From Sandaracinaceae bacterium (GTDB lineage Bacteria > Myxococcota_A > Polyangia > Polyangiales > Houyiibacteriaceae), in contig JACKEI010000002.1 of NCBI GenBank assembly GCA_020633075.1, forward strand, positions 930,001 through 994,000: 64,000 nt of DNA. The letters are read 5' to 3'. The stretch's first letter is position 1; every line of letters begins with the position of its first letter. A program made the position numbers and the translations under genes. Below the pieces are notes generated by a model. That model searched no databases. It saw only the letters and a program-made list of their open reading frames with translations, and was not told the origin of the DNA. Below are positions 37,670-45,676 of the stretch, piece by piece.

Positions 37670-38476
37670 CTAGCGGGGGGCCTTCTCGACGGCGCTGCTC
37701 ATGCTCAGCTCGATGACCTTGGGGAGCCAGGCGCGGGGCACGAAGCGCAGCACCCACACGCTGAACGCGTTCATGAGCCCGACGACCACGCTGCGCCGGC
37801 CGCGCAGCATCTTCTCCACGGCGATGGCGGCGCAGGCCTCGGCCGTCATCATGGCGAACTCGCCCGACTTCTTGAGCACCTGCCCGCCGCGCTCCAGGAA
37901 CTCCGTCCGCGTGCCGCCGGGGCTCACCGCGATGGCGCGCACGCCGGTGCCGCGCAGCTCGTAGTCCAGCGCCTCGGTCATGTTGCGCACGTAGGCCTTG
38001 CTGGCCGCGTAGCTCGCGAAGTTGGGGCAGGGGGCGTAGGCCCCGGTGGACGCCACGTTCATGATGCGTCCGCGCTTCCGCGCGATCATGGCGTTGGCGT
38101 AGAGGTGCGTCAGCTGGGCTAGCGCCACCACGTTCACCTGCAGCATGCGCGCGTGCCGCTCCCAGTCGATCTTCACGAAGTCGTCGTAGATGCCGAAGCC
38201 CGCGCAGTTGATGAGCACGTCCACGGGCTTGTCTGCGCCCTCGGTGGCGTCGAACAGCTGCTGCGGCGCGGCCGGGTCTTCGAGGTCACTGGCGACGGTG
38301 TCCACGGTCACGCCGTGCTTCTGACGCAGCTCCACGGCGAGCTCGTCCAGGCGCTCGAGGCGCCGGGCGGTCAGCACCAGGTTGGCGCCTTCTGCGGCGA
38401 GCTTGCGCGCGATCTCGGTGCCGATGCCGCTGCTGGCGCCCGTGACGAGGGCTCGTTGGCCGGTGAGTCGCTGCAT
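37670..38476 (-). CDS. Short-chain dehydrogenase/reductase
   Basis: This is a 268-residue classical SDR. The cofactor motif TGASSGIG is near residues 12-19, with NCAGFGI after it. The catalytic Ser lies in NVASTGAY and the YxxxK pair in YAASKAYV. RRLERLDELA after the second strand has Arg residues that suggest NADPH. The C-terminal region (ALDYELRGTGVRAIAVSPGGTRTEF) is typical of DltE/YqjQ-like ketone reductases. The substrate is unknown. It lies 24 bases downstream of the hydrolase gene on the same strand, so the two may act together. Confidence 0.93.
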   Translation of the reverse strand: MQRLTGQRALVTGASSGIGTEIARKLAAEGANLVLTARRLERLDELAVELRQKHGVTVDTVASDLEDPAAPQQLFDATEGADKPVDVLINCAGFGIYDDFVKIDWERHARMLQVNVVALAQLTHLYANAMIARKRGRIMNVASTGAYAPCPNFASYAASKAYVRNMTEALDYELRGTGVRAIAVSPGGTRTEFLERGGQVLKKSGEFAMMTAEACAAIAVEKMLRGRRSVVVGLMNAFSVWVLRFVPRAWLPKVIELSMSSAVEKAPR

Positions 38477-38500
38477 GGGTCGCTCGGGTTCGAGAGAGGG

Positions 38501-39583
38501 TCAGGCCGCGTGACGCGCGCGACGACGGAAACGGAAGCGGCCGCGCGGCGGCAGCATGGGCTTGCCGCGCAAGAAGCGCAGCAGCACGCGGTTGTACTCG
38601 GCGCCCCGCTCTTGGTTGGGCGAGTGCGCAGCGTCCGCGATGACGTGCAGGCGCGCGCGCGCCCCCACCCGCTCACGCAGGCGCTTGGCCACCGGCACGG
38701 TGAACACGTGGTCGTGCTCGCCCCACAGCAACAGCAGGTCCTTGTCGATGACGCGGCCCTCCCACTCGGGGGACTCGATGCGCGCCACCAGCTGCCGCAT
38801 GGTCTCGGCCTTCTCCTCGCGGTGCGTGACGAACATCTCCTCGTAGGCCTCTTGCAGCGCAAAGCCCGGGACGGGAGGCGGCTTGTGCCACGCCACCGCG
38901 AGCAGCCGGCGGATGTCCTCGGGGCGCTCCGGCAGCAAGAGCTCGTTCATGTGGGAGACGCCGAAGTGGTCCAGTGTGGCCTGGTGGTCCGCGTGCAGGT
39001 ACTCCGGGCCCGAGCTGTTGGACAGCACCACGCGCTCCACGCGCTCCGGGTAGCTGGAGGCCATCTCGCAGGCCACCAGCCCGCCGAAGGAGATGCCCAC
39101 CGCGTGCGCGCGCTCCACGCCATAGCGGTCCATGAGCTGCAGGCAGGCCTGCACCTGGCACTCGAGCGAGAAGTCGTCGCCGTGGCCCACGCTCTTGCCG
39201 AAGTACAGCAGGTCCGGGACGAAGAGACGGAAGTGCCGGCTGAGCGCCACCACCTGCGGGTGCCACTGCCACGCTGCGTCGCTGCCGAAGCCGTGCAGCA
39301 GCAGCAGCGCCGGCTTACCGGGGGGGCCCACCCAGGCGTGCACGCGGCCGAGCGGGAGGGTGAGCAGCTCCGACTGCAGCTTGGCCCGGCGCATCTGCCA
39401 CAGGATCCACTGCTCGGGAACGAAGAGGGGGCGGGCCACGTTGCGGACGGCGGCCTTGGCGCGATGCGTCCAGGACGCGGGCACAACGGCGACGCGCTCG
39501 TTGGTGGCAGCACTGAACGCGCTCGCGTCCGTGTTGCGAGGCAGGTTCTGAAGCGCGCTCGGGGGGTACTCGCTCGGCTGCAT
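38501..39583 (-). CDS. Alpha/beta hydrolase
   Basis: This is a 360-residue alpha/beta hydrolase. The cap and core start at PALLLLHGFGSDAAWQW. The nucleophile elbow is GISFGGLVACEMA, with the acid in LLLWGEHDHVF and His in IADAAHSPNQE. The N-terminal 60 residues are basic and hydrophobic (RNVARPLFVPEQWILWQM), a pattern seen in monoglyceride-lipase or dehalogenase-like proteins associated with membranes. No signal peptide is evident. It probably forms a transcript with the SDR just downstream. Confidence 0.9.
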   Translation of the reverse strand: MQPSEYPPSALQNLPRNTDASAFSAATNERVAVVPASWTHRAKAAVRNVARPLFVPEQWILWQMRRAKLQSELLTLPLGRVHAWVGPPGKPALLLLHGFGSDAAWQWHPQVVALSRHFRLFVPDLLYFGKSVGHGDDFSLECQVQACLQLMDRYGVERAHAVGISFGGLVACEMASSYPERVERVVLSNSSGPEYLHADHQATLDHFGVSHMNELLLPERPEDIRRLLAVAWHKPPPVPGFALQEAYEEMFVTHREEKAETMRQLVARIESPEWEGRVIDKDLLLLWGEHDHVFTVPVAKRLRERVGARARLHVIADAAHSPNQERGAEYNRVLLRFLRGKPMLPPRGRFRFRRRARHAA

Positions 39584-39695
39584 GGGGAGCGTTGTATCCC
39601 CTTTTGGATCGTGGGTCTATCTTGTCCGGACTTGTATGATGACCTGTTGGTCGTTTTATTGCGCGGTCCCCATCGAGGGTTCACCATGTCCGGGC

Positions 39696-40280
39696 ATGAC
39701 CGTCGGAATGAACGTCAAAGCCCAGGCGCTGCTCAACGCCATCAGCTGGGTGGAGGAGCACCACGGGAGCGCGGCCTTGAGCGACGTGATCCGCCGCTGC
39801 AGTCCTGCAGTGCGCGAGCGCTTCATCAGCGGCATCGCCATCGAGTGGCACCCCCAGCACGAGTTCATCGAGTTCCTGACCGTCGCGGAGCAGGTGCTCG
39901 GCAAGCCGCGCGGGCAAGTGTCCAAGGCGATTGGCGCGGAGGGGGCGCGCATCAACACACGCAGCATGGCCAAGCGCGCGGTCATGTACGTCGCCAGCCC
40001 CGAATTCCTCCTGCGCCGCATCGCCTCCTTGTGGTCGCAGTTCAACGACCAGGGAGAGATGCGCATCCTCGACATCAACGAGCGGGAAGCGCACATCGAG
40101 CTGGCCGGCCTGCCGCACCCCGACGAGCTCTTCTGCGCCAGCATCACGGGCTGGTGCGAGGTCATCGGAGAGGCCGTGGGCTTCGACCGCCCGCGCAGCG
40201 AGCACGTCTCCTGCTGCGCTCGGGGGGACGCGCAGTGCGTGTGGCGCGTGGCGTTCACCCCCGTGCGCGGGGACGCCTAG
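39696..40280 (+). CDS. TIGR02265-family protein with 4VR-like end
   Basis: This is a protein of about 194 residues (ATG at 39696; MTVGMNVKAQ, with the ATG at 39708 as an alternative). Its middle part (RFISGIAIEWHPQHEFIEFLTVAEQVLG, RAVMYVASPEFLLRRIASLW) fits TIGR02265, a family described in Myxococcales. The end (EHVSCCARGDAQCVWRVAF) follows the V4R pattern, in which a Cys-rich GDxxCxW motif ends a small-molecule-binding domain. It may be a sensor, but no output domain is attached. It reads away from the upstream hydrolase. Confidence 0.78.
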   Translation: MTVGMNVKAQALLNAISWVEEHHGSAALSDVIRRCSPAVRERFISGIAIEWHPQHEFIEFLTVAEQVLGKPRGQVSKAIGAEGARINTRSMAKRAVMYVASPEFLLRRIASLWSQFNDQGEMRILDINEREAHIELAGLPHPDELFCASITGWCEVIGEAVGFDRPRSEHVSCCARGDAQCVWRVAFTPVRGDA

Positions 40281-40499
40281 CCGCGCGTCGACGGCCGGCT
40301 CGCCGGGACTGGCCTGCGTCGCACCAGCAAGACGCTTACCTTCGAGCGGATCATGTCGAGCGGCGCCATCCAGGCGAACCTCGGCGAGGACGGCTGGCTG
40401 ACGCAGCAGTCGGGTCCCACGGGCTGGACTCGTCGTGGCGCGCGGAGCTGGACGGCGACCTCACGCCGTAGCGCGCACTCTCTGCCGGGCAGCGGGGGG

Positions 40500-41369
40500 C
40501 TACAGCTCCACGTGGCCCAGCAAGGGCACGGTGCCCACCTGCACGCTCGGGTCGATGGCGGTCAGGCCGTCCACCAAGCGGGGCAGCTGCATGGCGGGCA
40601 GCGGCGTTGCGCCCGCGCTCATGGGCGTGAAGAAGTTGTCCCAGTGCGACAGCAGCACGGCGCCCGGCCGCAGCGCGCCCATCACGCGCGGCACGAAGCG
40701 CGGCGTGGTGGTCCAGCCGGCCACGCACATGAGCAGCAGGTCCACGTCGCGCTCGGGGTGCGCGTCCAGCAGGTCGGCGCTGCCCAGGTGGTACAGGCGC
40801 TTGCCCGCCACGCGGATGTCCACGCCGAACACGGCGCCGCAGCGGTAGTGGTTGGTGCGCAGCGGGATCTGGTCGCAGTCGGAGATGTCGCCGGGCATGG
40901 GGATGCGCCCGAAGAGAAAGGCCGAGTGCACGCTGGGCACGAAGCGCAGGCTGAAGGGGCCCACGTCGGCGCGGGCCGGCTCACCGCGCCGCGACTCCAC
41001 GTCCATGACCTGCGCCTCCGGCACGCCCGCGATGCGGCAGAGGTGCACGCACGAGCGCGAGCCGTAGACCTTGGCGCCCGTGGCGAGCGCGATGCTGGGC
41101 ACGTCCAGCGCGTGGTCGAAGTGAGTGTGCCCCGTGATGATGGCGTCGGCCTTGGGCGTGAAGCGCTGCACCGCGTCTGCGTTGCTCAGCAAGGGCCCGC
41201 GTGCGCAGTCCAGCAGGGACGAGCGCGTGACGTAGGGGTCGATCAACAGCGTGAAGCCGCCGTGTTCGATGGCGAAGCCCGCCGTGCCGAGCCAGGTGAC
41301 GCGGATGGGCGCGCGGTCGGTCGGCAGGTCGAACGACGAAGCACGAAAGGCGATGTCCTCGGGACGCAT
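40500..41369 (-). CDS. Metallo-beta-lactamase-fold hydrolase (UlaG-like)
   Basis: This is a 289-residue MBL-fold protein. After RVTWLGTAGFAIEHGGFTLLIDP comes the metal motif ITGHTHFDHALD (HxHxDH). Later ligands are candidates at VHSAFLF and LLSHWDNFF. The HTHFDHALD form and lack of a beta-CASP part point to the UlaG/L-ascorbate-6-phosphate lactonase-like group. RSCVHLCRIAGVPEAQVMDVESRRG is typical of such proteins. No signal peptide, so the enzyme is probably cytoplasmic. Substrate unknown. It is read divergently from the beta-propeller-like gene. Confidence 0.88.
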   Translation of the reverse strand: MRPEDIAFRASSFDLPTDRAPIRVTWLGTAGFAIEHGGFTLLIDPYVTRSSLLDCARGPLLSNADAVQRFTPKADAIITGHTHFDHALDVPSIALATGAKVYGSRSCVHLCRIAGVPEAQVMDVESRRGEPARADVGPFSLRFVPSVHSAFLFGRIPMPGDISDCDQIPLRTNHYRCGAVFGVDIRVAGKRLYHLGSADLLDAHPERDVDLLLMCVAGWTTTPRFVPRVMGALRPGAVLLSHWDNFFTPMSAGATPLPAMQLPRLVDGLTAIDPSVQVGTVPLLGHVEL

Positions 41370-41486
41370 GGGCGCAGCTTACATGCTTCCCCTGTGTGCG
41401 CGCTTGGGACTATAGTGGGGCCACGTCGCAGCAGGTGGTGTCGGGGTGGACGCGACGGCAAGGGGTGCATGCCAGGGAACAGCGCG

Positions 41487-43064
41487 ATGAGATGGGTCAC
41501 CAAGACCCCAGCCGCCACGCCGAAGGGCGCGACCGTGCGTGACGCGGCCGTGATGCAGCGCGCGGACGTGACCCCGACGCTGCCGGCCACGGCCATGACC
41601 ACGGCGCCGCCGCACAGCATGCACGACGACCTGGGCGCCAGTGACACGGGCCGCAGCGGGCCGAGCGCGGCGCAGGTGGAGCTGCGCTACTTCCAGCGCA
41701 AGGAGGGCGCGCTGCAGATGGGGGGCATGTGTCCCGGCTTCGGGCTCGACGCGCAGGGGCACCCGCTGACCATCTCGTTCACGCGCAAGAGCGCGTACGC
41801 CCTGCGCCTGCACAAGGACACCCTGCGGCCGCTGAACGTGCACCGCATCCCGCACCGCGACATGAAGGTGGGGCAGGCGCTGTTCAACCCGCGCAAGCTG
41901 TTCAGTCAGGTGGCGGGTGGGACGTACTGCTTCGTGGACGCGCACGGGCGCTTGGTGCTGCCGCTCTCGCGCAGCCTGGTCTCGCCCGGCGGCGTGTCGT
42001 GGAACCGCAACGGCGTGCTGGTGCTGGCCCCCAACGCGAGCGGCGGCTTCGACGAGCAGTTCCTGGACGTGACCGTCCCCGACGGGGGCAACCTGATCGC
42101 GCTGCAGCCCGTGCACACCACCAAGGACGTGGTGCCCCCCGCGCTGCCGGAGAGCGGCTACTGGTGGGTGAGCGACAGCGGCTTCGTCGGCATCGCCACA
42201 CCGCCGGGGGTCGCGCCCGTCGCGCCGGTGCGCCTCACGTTCGGCGGCAAGCCGTCGCGCATCGAGAACTCCTTCTGCTCCAGCGCGCGCGGGGCCTTCG
42301 TGGTCACGGACAAGGCCATGACGCGCTGCTGCCGCGTGGGTGACGCGGTGGTGCTGGACTGGGAGTACGAGTACGAGAACTGGTACACAGCCCACGGGGG
42401 CAGCAAGTTCAGCGGCGTGTCTGGTGCGTGCGGCACCACGCCCACGCTGGCGGGCGACTACGTGGTCATCGGCGACGCGGCCAAGCCCATGAACGTGGTG
42501 GTGCTGCCCCAAGAGCTCTCCGCGGGCGCCGTGGGGAAGAAGAACGTGCCCACCGCGAAGGTGCCCGTGTTCGCGAGCCAGGCTGGCAGCGAGTGCGAGA
42601 ACTCGGTGGTGGCGTTTGCGGGCAAGCACATCCTGGTGGGCAACACCTACGGCTACGCCAACCCCCTCGAGATGTTCCGCTACAAGGACGTGCCTGGGCT
42701 CACGTGCCTCTCGCTCGCGGCAGACGGCAAGCTCACGCTGGAGTGGGAGCGCAACGACGTGAACGTGGTCACGTCCCCACCCAAGGCCTCGCGCCGCAGC
42801 GTGCTGTACGTCTACACGCGCGAGGTGCTGGTGCAGCCAGACCCGCCGCACGCGCACTTGTCCGCCAACCCGCGCCGCGGTCGTGAGCGCTGGGAGCTGC
42901 TGGGTGTGGACATCCTGGACAAGGGGCGCACGGTCTACCGCGTGCCGGTCTTCGACGGGCCGGTCGCGAAGGAGCACGACAACGCTTGGGCGACCATGTG
43001 CTTGGGCGACGGGGTCTTGTATCTGGGCATGTGGCACGGCGCGCTGCGGATTGGAGACAGCTAG
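41487..43064 (+). CDS. Hypothetical protein, possible beta-propeller
   Basis: This is an unrecognised protein of about 525 residues. An AGGGA at 41474-41478 stands 8 bases before the ATG at 41487, which I prefer; an in-frame ATG at 41469 would add six residues. The first 70 residues are Ala/Thr-rich and probably disordered. The rest is a run of short beta-strands with repeating patterns such as GLDAQGHPLTISF, FVDAHGRLVLPL, VVTDKAMTRCC and LAADGKLTLEWE, which suits a beta-propeller. No signal peptide or catalytic motif is visible. Three bases separate it from the STAS-like gene, so the two are probably functionally linked. Confidence 0.65.
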   Translation: MRWVTKTPAATPKGATVRDAAVMQRADVTPTLPATAMTTAPPHSMHDDLGASDTGRSGPSAAQVELRYFQRKEGALQMGGMCPGFGLDAQGHPLTISFTRKSAYALRLHKDTLRPLNVHRIPHRDMKVGQALFNPRKLFSQVAGGTYCFVDAHGRLVLPLSRSLVSPGGVSWNRNGVLVLAPNASGGFDEQFLDVTVPDGGNLIALQPVHTTKDVVPPALPESGYWWVSDSGFVGIATPPGVAPVAPVRLTFGGKPSRIENSFCSSARGAFVVTDKAMTRCCRVGDAVVLDWEYEYENWYTAHGGSKFSGVSGACGTTPTLAGDYVVIGDAAKPMNVVVLPQELSAGAVGKKNVPTAKVPVFASQAGSECENSVVAFAGKHILVGNTYGYANPLEMFRYKDVPGLTCLSLAADGKLTLEWERNDVNVVTSPPKASRRSVLYVYTREVLVQPDPPHAHLSANPRRGRERWELLGVDILDKGRTVYRVPVFDGPVAKEHDNAWATMCLGDGVLYLGMWHGALRIGDS

Positions 43065-43067
43065 AGC

Positions 43068-43574
43068 ATGGCAAGACTGGACCTCAAGCACGCAGGGGCG
43101 TTCGGCGCGATTGGCCGTTTCGAGGACATCCACCTGGTCACGTTTCGGGCACGCATCGACGCGGAGTCGGTGGACCTGGCGGTGCGCGACTTCGAGGCGC
43201 TGGCGCAGCGGCATCCCGACAAGCGCCTGGGGACCATCCTGGTCATCGAGCCCAACATCCCGCTGCCGGACCCGGACATTCGGCACGTCACCTCGCGGCA
43301 GCTCACCCGCATCCAGACGCTCTCGCCCTACCGCGCCGCGGTCATCCTGGGCGACGGCTTCTGGCTGAGCGCGGCGCGCTCGGTGCTCACCGCCATCCAG
43401 CTGGCCACGCTGCGCACGGCCCCCATCCACACCAGCGAGTCGGTGGACGCCGCGGCCAAGTGGGTGTGCGAGCGCACCTCGCGCCCGCTGACCCACATCC
43501 CCGCCATCCTGGGCGCCGTGGACGAGCTGCGGCAGGCGGGGCGCGTGGGCACGAGCGTCGCGCAGGTGCGCTGA
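43068..43574 (+). CDS. Small STAS/SpoIIAA-like protein
   Basis: This is a 168-residue soluble protein without a signal peptide. A FEDIHLVTFRARIDAESVD start, GTILVIEPNIPLPD, YRAAVILGDGFWLSA and SESVDAAAKWVCERT resemble the alternating strand-helix layout of the SpoIIAA-like STAS fold. No phosphoserine motif typical of anti-sigma antagonists was identified. I cannot give a function. It follows the beta-propeller-like gene by three bases. Confidence 0.6.
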   Translation: MARLDLKHAGAFGAIGRFEDIHLVTFRARIDAESVDLAVRDFEALAQRHPDKRLGTILVIEPNIPLPDPDIRHVTSRQLTRIQTLSPYRAAVILGDGFWLSAARSVLTAIQLATLRTAPIHTSESVDAAAKWVCERTSRPLTHIPAILGAVDELRQAGRVGTSVAQVR

Positions 43575-43639
43575 CGGCGGCGGGGGAGGCGCGGTCTTGG
43601 CGGCGCGCACGGGCTGAGTCATGGTGCGCGCGGTTCTTC

Positions 43640-44803
43640 ATGCACGGCACTCGCCCCACCGCTGGCTCGTCGCTCCCCATCCAACGCCGCTCTGCGCGCG
43701 CGCTGTGGCTCTGTGCTGCGCTGTGGGCCGTGGGCTGTGGCGAGCCCGACGCGCCCGAGCGAGCAACGCGCGTGGTGCCTGTGCCCGCGTCGCCAGGAAC
43801 CCCAGGCCCGACACCCAGCGCGTCCGCTGCGTTGCCCAGCGCCCCGGGCGTGTGGGTGGACCGGCCGGCCAGCGCCTGTACCGAGGAGCGCGTCCAGCGC
43901 TGGGAGGGCGCACACCGCTTCGGGGTGCACGCGGGGCACGTGTTCACGGCGGGTCCGGCGGGCGTGCGGGAGTGGGACCTGCGGGGCGGCCGCGAGCGCG
44001 CGCTGTCGGCCGCGCCCCTCAACGTCAACGGGGTCGCCGCGGACGCGACGCACGTGTACGCATGGACGGCCAACCCCATCGTGCGCGGCCGCGACAGCGT
44101 GCAGCGCCTGGACCTCCGCACGCTCGCCCTCACGCCCGTGGCCGAGGGGCTCTCCGGGATGGCCGTGAACCCGGTCTTCGTCGTTGCGGGGCAGCTCTAC
44201 TGGATGGACATGGACACGGTCGGCGAGGCGCGTCTCATGCGGCTGGCCGGCGCGGGCGGCGCCCCCGAGGTGCTGCGCAGCCTGCCGCGCTCGCAGTTCA
44301 AGCTGGGCCTCAGCCAGGCCGGGCGCCTGGTGGTGCGCAGCGCGTTCGAGGCCGAGTACGTGGTGGGGCCGGAGCCCGAGCGCGCACCTCCGGGCGCGGA
44401 GGAGCCCAGCACGGACGGCTTCTACGAGCTCAGCCGCGACGGCTTCCCGCGCGTGATCACCTGGCGCCCCATGCGCGGGCCCGAGCGGGAGGTGGGCAGC
44501 GTCTCTCTCTCCGGCGCGCTCTCGTTCGCGGGCGACAGCGAGGCGGTGGTGGTGGCCTACCAGGACGCGTTCCTGGGAGAGCTGCACCTCCTGCCCATCT
44601 CGCCCACCACCGGCGCCGCCAGCGGCCCGGCGCGGCGCATCGCGCATCGCTTGGTGCTGCCGCAGCAGCCCGCGCTGGTGGACGGCTGCCTCTTCTTCTT
44701 GCAGGGCGAGTACGCCGCCAGCGAGACGGTGTTCTACACGCGCGTGCATCCGTCGCGCGCTGCCACGGCGCCCCCTGTCGCTACCCCGCAGCCGGGCCGC
44801 TGA
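43640..44803 (+). CDS. Hypothetical lipoprotein with beta-propeller-like pattern
   Basis: This is a 387-residue lipoprotein. The ATG at 43640 starts a signal with ALWLCAALWAVGC as lipobox region, followed by a Pro/Ser linker (SPGTPGPTPSAS). The rest shows propeller-like repeats: GHVFTAGPAGVREWDLRGG, THVYAWTANPIVRG, GQLYWMDMDTVGEARL, SEAVVVAYQDAFLGELHLL. The pattern is typical of myxobacterial lipoproteins annotated as hypothetical. No ligand or activity can be assigned. Distinct from the earlier propeller-like gene in being secreted. Confidence 0.7.
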   Translation: MHGTRPTAGSSLPIQRRSARALWLCAALWAVGCGEPDAPERATRVVPVPASPGTPGPTPSASAALPSAPGVWVDRPASACTEERVQRWEGAHRFGVHAGHVFTAGPAGVREWDLRGGRERALSAAPLNVNGVAADATHVYAWTANPIVRGRDSVQRLDLRTLALTPVAEGLSGMAVNPVFVVAGQLYWMDMDTVGEARLMRLAGAGGAPEVLRSLPRSQFKLGLSQAGRLVVRSAFEAEYVVGPEPERAPPGAEEPSTDGFYELSRDGFPRVITWRPMRGPEREVGSVSLSGALSFAGDSEAVVVAYQDAFLGELHLLPISPTTGAASGPARRIAHRLVLPQQPALVDGCLFFLQGEYAASETVFYTRVHPSRAATAPPVATPQPGR

Positions 44804-44809
44804 GCGCGC

Positions 44810-45352
44810 TCACTCGGCGGGGTGCAGCCGCGGCCACAGCCACGTGTAGAACACCAGCGGCACGGCCGAGAAGATCATCCAGTGCCCCGAGAAGCCGCGC
44901 ACCGTGAGCGTGCGGAAGCGCTCGTACTCGGCCAGCGTGATCTCGCGCACCACGGTGCCGTGGTTGTGCAGCACGTACACGCCGTCGCGCAGGTCGGGTG
45001 TGCCGCCGGCCGGGATGGACGCGAAGAAGTTGTAGAGCACGTAGAGCATGGCCAGCGGGAACAGCACCTTCACGGGGAGTGGAGTGGCCTCCCAGACGCG
45101 GCGGTTGAACTCGCGCCGCATCTCCAGGCGCGAGCTCGGGCTGTCCGCCTGGGGCGTGCTCTTGCGCAGGGCGGACTGCACGTGGATCAGGCCCACGAAC
45201 ATGACCAAGAAGCTGGCCATCGCGCCCACGTGCAGCGGCCACACAAAGTCCATGTTGATGGCCACGCTCGGCACGAAGGTGAGGAGGTGCACCAGCAGGC
45301 TGGCGCCAAGCACCAGCCCACTCACCCCCCGGCCGACGTTCCGCAGGCTCAC
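44810..45352 (-). CDS. Hypothetical membrane protein
   Basis: This is a 180-residue membrane protein with about four hydrophobic segments: LVLGASLLVHLLTFVPSV, HVGAMASFLVMFVGLIHV, LPVKVLFPLAMLYVLYNFFA and HWMIFSAVPLVFYTWLW. The long loop between the last two (GTPDLRDGVYVLHNHGTVVREITL) is soluble. I do not recognise a family. It converges on the preceding lipoprotein gene, with six bases between the stops. Confidence 0.65.
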   Translation of the reverse strand: MSLRNVGRGVSGLVLGASLLVHLLTFVPSVAINMDFVWPLHVGAMASFLVMFVGLIHVQSALRKSTPQADSPSSRLEMRREFNRRVWEATPLPVKVLFPLAMLYVLYNFFASIPAGGTPDLRDGVYVLHNHGTVVREITLAEYERFRTLTVRGFSGHWMIFSAVPLVFYTWLWPRLHPAE

Positions 45353-45676
45353 GGCTCAGAGCCCCGCCGACACAATGGCAAGCACGGCGACCCGAACCTC
45401 GTTCTCGGGGAGAGTGGCGACGAAGACGATCGCGATGGCGGAGGGCATCGGGCCAGGATGGCGCCGACGTAGCGCGCAGGGCAAGGGAGTTGCGTGGCCG
45501 TGTGGTTTCTGATGCTTCTGTTTTCGGGTTCAACCTCGTAGTCGACACTCATGCCCCGCGCGCGCCGCCGCCGTCGGTCTCGCTTCGTGCTCTCCGACGG
45601 CCCAGAACGGACGTCGCCGTGCATCCCAGCGGATTTCGGCACCCAGTGGGAGATGGGAGCGGTACCTTCGGCGCGC
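45353..45676. other. Intergenic region upstream of the RCC1 lipoprotein gene
   Basis: About 320 bases with no convincing gene. The short frames here have skewed composition and no domain. A T-rich patch near 45501-45530 may belong to a promoter for the plus-strand gene at 45677, but no clear -35/-10 pair was found. Confidence 0.5.

Noticed and set aside
38153..40471. A 772-codon plus-strand frame across the SDR, hydrolase and TIGR02265 genes
   Set aside because: It crosses three well-supported genes and is rich in His/Val/Arg as antisense shadows are.
41379..43622. A 747-codon minus-strand frame opposite the propeller-like and STAS-like genes
   Set aside because: Composition is that of an antisense shadow; the plus-strand genes have a plausible ribosome site and three-base spacing.
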